NCBI RefSeq assembly: GCF_022631375.1
Contig: NZ_JALBGC010000004.1
Span: forward strand, 372,001 to 436,000
Reading direction: 5' to 3'
DNA length: 64,000 nucleotides
Source of the DNA: Hymenobacter cyanobacteriorum
GTDB lineage: Bacteria; Bacteroidota; Bacteroidia; Cytophagales; Hymenobacteraceae
Below, one piece after another: positions 61,363-64,000 of this stretch. A program made the translations under genes and the position numbers. How positions within the stretch are numbered: position 1 is the stretch's first letter; every line of letters starts with the position of its first letter. The notes beneath the pieces were generated by a model. It ran no database searches. It was not told the DNA's origin and saw only the letters and a program-made list of their open reading frames with translations.

Positions 61363-62694
61363 CTACATCCGCTGCACCGTGAGCACGCGCTCCGTGGCGT
61401 CTTCCACCTTGAACCGCTCATCCACTCGCCAGCCCACCACCCAGCAGATTTTGCCGTCGGCCGAGGTGAGCACGCGCACGTCGTCCTTCAGGTTCAGGGG
61501 CACTTTCTGGTCGATAAGGAAGTCGCTGAGCAGCTTTTTGCCCTTCATGCCCAGCGGCATAAACCAGTCGCCTTCCTGCCAGCGGCGCAGCGTGAGCGGG
61601 AACTTTATTTTGTCGGCATCGAGCGCGGCGGTGCTTTTCGAGCGTGGAATGATGAAGTGCTTCACGTCATCGTGTAGCTCGGTTTTCAGGCGCAGGCCGT
61701 CGGCCAGCAGGTCGGTTTGGCCGGCCGCCAGCTGGAAGGTGCCGAACTGCGAGGTGCGGCGCGGCGTGATAACCAGGTTTTCGCGGTCCTTCACCAGCCG
61801 GTGGGTGGGCGAGTCGAAGCGCCGGCCGCTTTCGCCGCCAAATGCGCCCACAATGTCCTTCACCACCGGCCAGGCAAAGCCGAAGGGGCGCAGAATCTCG
61901 TGCAGCACCAGCGCGGTGGCGGCGGTTTTTTGCAGCGTGGCGATGTTGAGGTAGGTCACGTCGGCCTCGTCGCGGCGGGCCTGGGCGGCGGCGTCGGCCA
62001 CGTAGCGACGCACAATTTCCTCGGCCCCGCCCACGCGCTCGGCGGTGCCGGCCATCGTCTCATCCAGGCTGGGGTTGATTTCGCGCAGCACGGGCAGCAC
62101 CTCGTGGCGCAGCAGGTTGCGCTGGTACACGGGGCTGTCGTTGCTGTCGTCTTCGCGCCAGCGCAGGCCGCGCTCTACCAGGTATTCGTGCAGGTCGTCG
62201 CGCCCCAGTCCCAGCAGCGGCCGGATGATGTTGCCGTTCTTCACCTGAATGCCGTGCAGGCCGGCCAGGCCGGTGCCGTGCGTCAGGTTCAGGAGCATGG
62301 TTTCGGTTTGGTCGCGCTGGTGGTGGGCGGTGGCGATGTAGGCCAATTGTTCCCGCTCCCGCACCTGCTCGAACCAGCGGTAGCGCAGCAGGCGGGCCGC
62401 CATCTGGGTCGAAATGCCTTCCTGAACGGCAAATTCCTTGGTCCGGAAAAACTCGGCGAAGTAGGGGAGGCCATACTGCTTGGCCAGCTTGCGCACGAAC
62501 TGCTCGTCGGCGTCGGCATCTTCACCGCGCAGGCCGAAGTGGCAGTGCGCCACTGCCACCTGCGCGCCCAGCCGGTGCAGCACATCGAGCAGTACCACCG
62601 AATCGAGGCCACCGCTCACGGCCACCAGAATAGGGTCGGTTTCGAGGTTGAAAAGCTGGTGTTCGGCAATGAACTGGCGGACGGAATCGAGCAT
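61363..62694 (-). CDS. tilS: tRNA(Ile)-lysidine synthetase
   Basis: A 443-residue enzyme that modifies C34 of tRNA-Ile(CAU) to lysidine using ATP and lysine. The ATP-binding motif is VAVSGGLDSVVLLD (SGGLDS at residues 27-32). CHFGLRGEDADADEQFV and ATAHHQRDQTETMLLNLTHGTGL are the conserved TilS motifs, and the C-terminal domain has a WQEGDWFMPLGMKGKK segment (TilS C-terminal region). The start is ATG 62694. A TACTTTTG element (complement of 62716-62723) lies 22 bases upstream. It is divergent from the OstA-like gene. Confidence 0.93.
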   Translation of the reverse strand: MLDSVRQFIAEHQLFNLETDPILVAVSGGLDSVVLLDVLHRLGAQVAVAHCHFGLRGEDADADEQFVRKLAKQYGLPYFAEFFRTKEFAVQEGISTQMAARLLRYRWFEQVREREQLAYIATAHHQRDQTETMLLNLTHGTGLAGLHGIQVKNGNIIRPLLGLGRDDLHEYLVERGLRWREDDSNDSPVYQRNLLRHEVLPVLREINPSLDETMAGTAERVGGAEEIVRRYVADAAAQARRDEADVTYLNIATLQKTAATALVLHEILRPFGFAWPVVKDIVGAFGGESGRRFDSPTHRLVKDRENLVITPRRTSQFGTFQLAAGQTDLLADGLRLKTELHDDVKHFIIPRSKSTAALDADKIKFPLTLRRWQEGDWFMPLGMKGKKLLSDFLIDQKVPLNLKDDVRVLTSADGKICWVVGWRVDERFKVEDATERVLTVQRM

Positions 62695-62715
62695 GATGCA
62701 GAAATGTTGACGGGG

Positions 62716-62723
62716 CAAAAGTA
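62716..62723 (-). promoter_or_regulatory. Putative -7 element TACTTTTG of tilS
   Basis: CAAAAGTA on the plus strand, TACTTTTG on the coding strand, lies 21 bases before the tilS start, so the leader would be about 15 bases. It fits the TAnnTTTG pattern. Confidence 0.45.
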
Positions 62724-62796
62724 CCAGCCGCGCGGGCGGTTTGCACGCCTCGGGCACTACCGCGCGCTGTCCGGCGTTAGCCCCGGCCGCCTGCCG

Positions 62797-62804
62797 TACC
62801 TTTG
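62797..62804 (+). promoter_or_regulatory. Putative -7 element TACCTTTG just before the OstA-like start
   Basis: TACCTTTG ends 8 bases before ATG 62813. If the usual spacing applies, transcription would begin at or just before the start codon, giving an mRNA with almost no leader. Confidence 0.45.
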
Positions 62805-62812
62805 AGGCCCGC

Positions 62813-64000
62813 ATGACCTTGTTCCGCTTCTTTCTATTCCTGTTGCCTGCGCTGCTGCTGGCGCGCCTTGGCGCCGCCCAGACGCAGCCCAAGCCTGCTC
62901 AAACGCCCACCGCGGTACGCCCGGCCGCGCCGCGCCCGGCGCCCACGCCGCCGCCCGGCATCAAGGGCTCGCCCATTCGGCTGCTTACTGCCGGGGCGCT
63001 GGTGGGCGGCGACTTCAACGGCGTGAAAATCCGCAAGCTGATTACCAACGTCAGCTTTCAGCAGGATGACGTGTTTCTGTACTGCGACTCGGCCTACCAA
63101 TACCTTGATAAAAACCAGGTCGAAGCCTTCAGCAACGTGCGCGTGGTGCAGAGCGACACCATGACCATCACCGGCGACCACGGCTTCTACGACGGCGCCA
63201 AACGCACCGCCCGCATGACTGGCAACGTGGTGATGCGCGACACCCGCATGACGCTGACCACGCCCAGCCTCGACTACGACCTGAACCGCAAAACCGCCGC
63301 CTACACCGAAACCGGCCACCTCACCGACCCGCAAAACACGCTCGACAGCCAGCAGGGATTCTACGACACCAACACCAAGGTTTTCGTGTTCAAGCGCGAC
63401 GTGCACCTCGTCACGCCCGATTCAGAGCTGAACAACGACACGCTGCGCTACAACACGGTCAGCAAAATCGCCTATTTCAACGGCCCCACCCGCATCAAGG
63501 GCAAGCAGGGAAACCTCTACGCCGAGGGCGGCAACTACAACACCATCACGCGGGTATCGGATTTCAAGAAAAACGCTAAAATTGACACGCCCAACTACCT
63601 GCTCGGCGGCGACCAGCTGGTTTATGATGAGCTCAAGCAGTACGGCGTGGCCAAAGGCCACGTCTCGCTAATCTCGAAGAAGGACAACCTCATGCTGCGC
63701 GGCGACCTCGGCCGCTACTGGCGCGCGCTGGGCCGCACTAAGCTCTACGGCGGCCGCCCGGTGGTGCGCAACATCAGCCAGAAAGACACGCTGTACATGG
63801 CCGCCGACACGCTCGTCAGCGTGGAAGCCAAGCCCGGCCAGACCACCAAGCGCACGGTGCTCTATGCTTACCCCAAGGTGCAGATTTTCCGGGGGCCGAT
63901 GCAGGGCATCTGCGACTCGCTGACCTACGACCGGCAGGACAGCATCATCTATCTGAATCAGGACCCCGTGCTCTGGCACACCAAAAACCAGCTCACCTCC
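62813..64000 (+). CDS. OstA/LptA-like protein, 3' end beyond the window
   Basis: The frame is open to the end of the window, giving at least 396 residues. It has a signal peptide (FFLFLLPALLLARLGAAQ), a Pro/Ala/Thr-rich stretch (residues 22-50), and then repeated beta-strand motifs of the OstA/LptA-like jellyroll, for example NVSFQQDDVFLYCDSAYQYL, VVQSDTMTITGDHGFYDG, NVVMRDTRMTLTTPSLDYDL and VAKGHVSLISKKDNLMLRGDL. These are the repeated GDxxxYD segments of LPS-transport proteins. In Bacteroidota such proteins replace the small LptA and probably take part in LPS export from the inner to the outer membrane. The C-terminus is not seen. Confidence 0.85.
   Translation, partial: MTLFRFFLFLLPALLLARLGAAQTQPKPAQTPTAVRPAAPRPAPTPPPGIKGSPIRLLTAGALVGGDFNGVKIRKLITNVSFQQDDVFLYCDSAYQYLDKNQVEAFSNVRVVQSDTMTITGDHGFYDGAKRTARMTGNVVMRDTRMTLTTPSLDYDLNRKTAAYTETGHLTDPQNTLDSQQGFYDTNTKVFVFKRDVHLVTPDSELNNDTLRYNTVSKIAYFNGPTRIKGKQGNLYAEGGNYNTITRVSDFKKNAKIDTPNYLLGGDQLVYDELKQYGVAKGHVSLISKKDNLMLRGDLGRYWRALGRTKLYGGRPVVRNISQKDTLYMAADTLVSVEAKPGQTTKRTVLYAYPKVQIFRGPMQGICDSLTYDRQDSIIYLNQDPVLWHTKNQLTS

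Overview
The window looks like a chromosomal stretch of a GC-rich Bacteroidota bacterium, most likely a Hymenobacter-like member of the Cytophagales. The evidence is the gene families present (GLPGLI proteins, an outer-membrane barrel with a carboxypeptidase-regulatory domain, BshA, a membrane pyrophosphatase, a NagZ-type GH3/serine-hydrolase fusion, an OstA-like protein), recurrent TAnnTTTG promoter elements typical of the phylum, and intergenic palindromes of the GTCATGCTGAGC type. No rRNA, tRNA or CRISPR array was seen.

Region 1 (about 1-14,970) is an AT-richer surface-polysaccharide island riddled with insertion sequences. It holds a NeuD-like acyltransferase, several glycosyltransferases (GT2, GT61, a GT1/GT4-like protein, a STELLO/DUF288-like protein) and the complete two-step GDP-mannose to GDP-L-fucose pathway (gmd, fcl). 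Between the glycosyltransferases lie two decayed copies of an IS5/IS427-like element, a second IS5-type element, an intact IS481-family element inserted exactly at the junction of two IS5-type elements, a decayed IS1-family element and an older transposase remnant.

Region 2 (about 14,990-24,000) is host-like in GC and continues polysaccharide synthesis: two GT4 enzymes, a polyisoprenyl-phosphate glycosyltransferase, a WecD-like acetyltransferase next to a WecE-like aminotransferase (a dTDP-4-amino-4,6-dideoxygalactose route), another glycosyltransferase, then on the minus strand a TPR protein and a polytopic Wzy/EpsG-like membrane protein. Products of both regions probably feed one capsule or O-antigen-like polymer.

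Region 3 (24,100-38,900) is mainly housekeeping on the plus strand: M42-type peptidase, K+-dependent H+/Na+ pyrophosphatase, hpt, adk, obgE, grpE, dnaJ, an ECF sigma factor coupled to a membrane protein, a NatA/NatB-like ABC exporter, a ChaN-like protein and a cupin isomerase.

Region 4 (38,950-55,510) holds a penicillin-acylase homologue, an IscA/HesB protein, bshA (bacillithiol), a GH3-serine hydrolase fusion, mutL (without a recognisable endonuclease motif), two tandem rhomboid proteases, a membrane-anchored XRE regulator, a two-motif aspartic-protease-like protein and mdh.

Region 5 (55,660-64,000) has two GLPGLI/outer-membrane-receptor cassettes in tandem on the minus strand. The second receptor is cut off after its plug and its reading frame runs into a small secreted protein. 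Then come tilS and, divergently, an OstA/LptA-like gene that leaves the window. Dispersed near-perfect palindromes with differing arm sequences punctuate regions 3-5.
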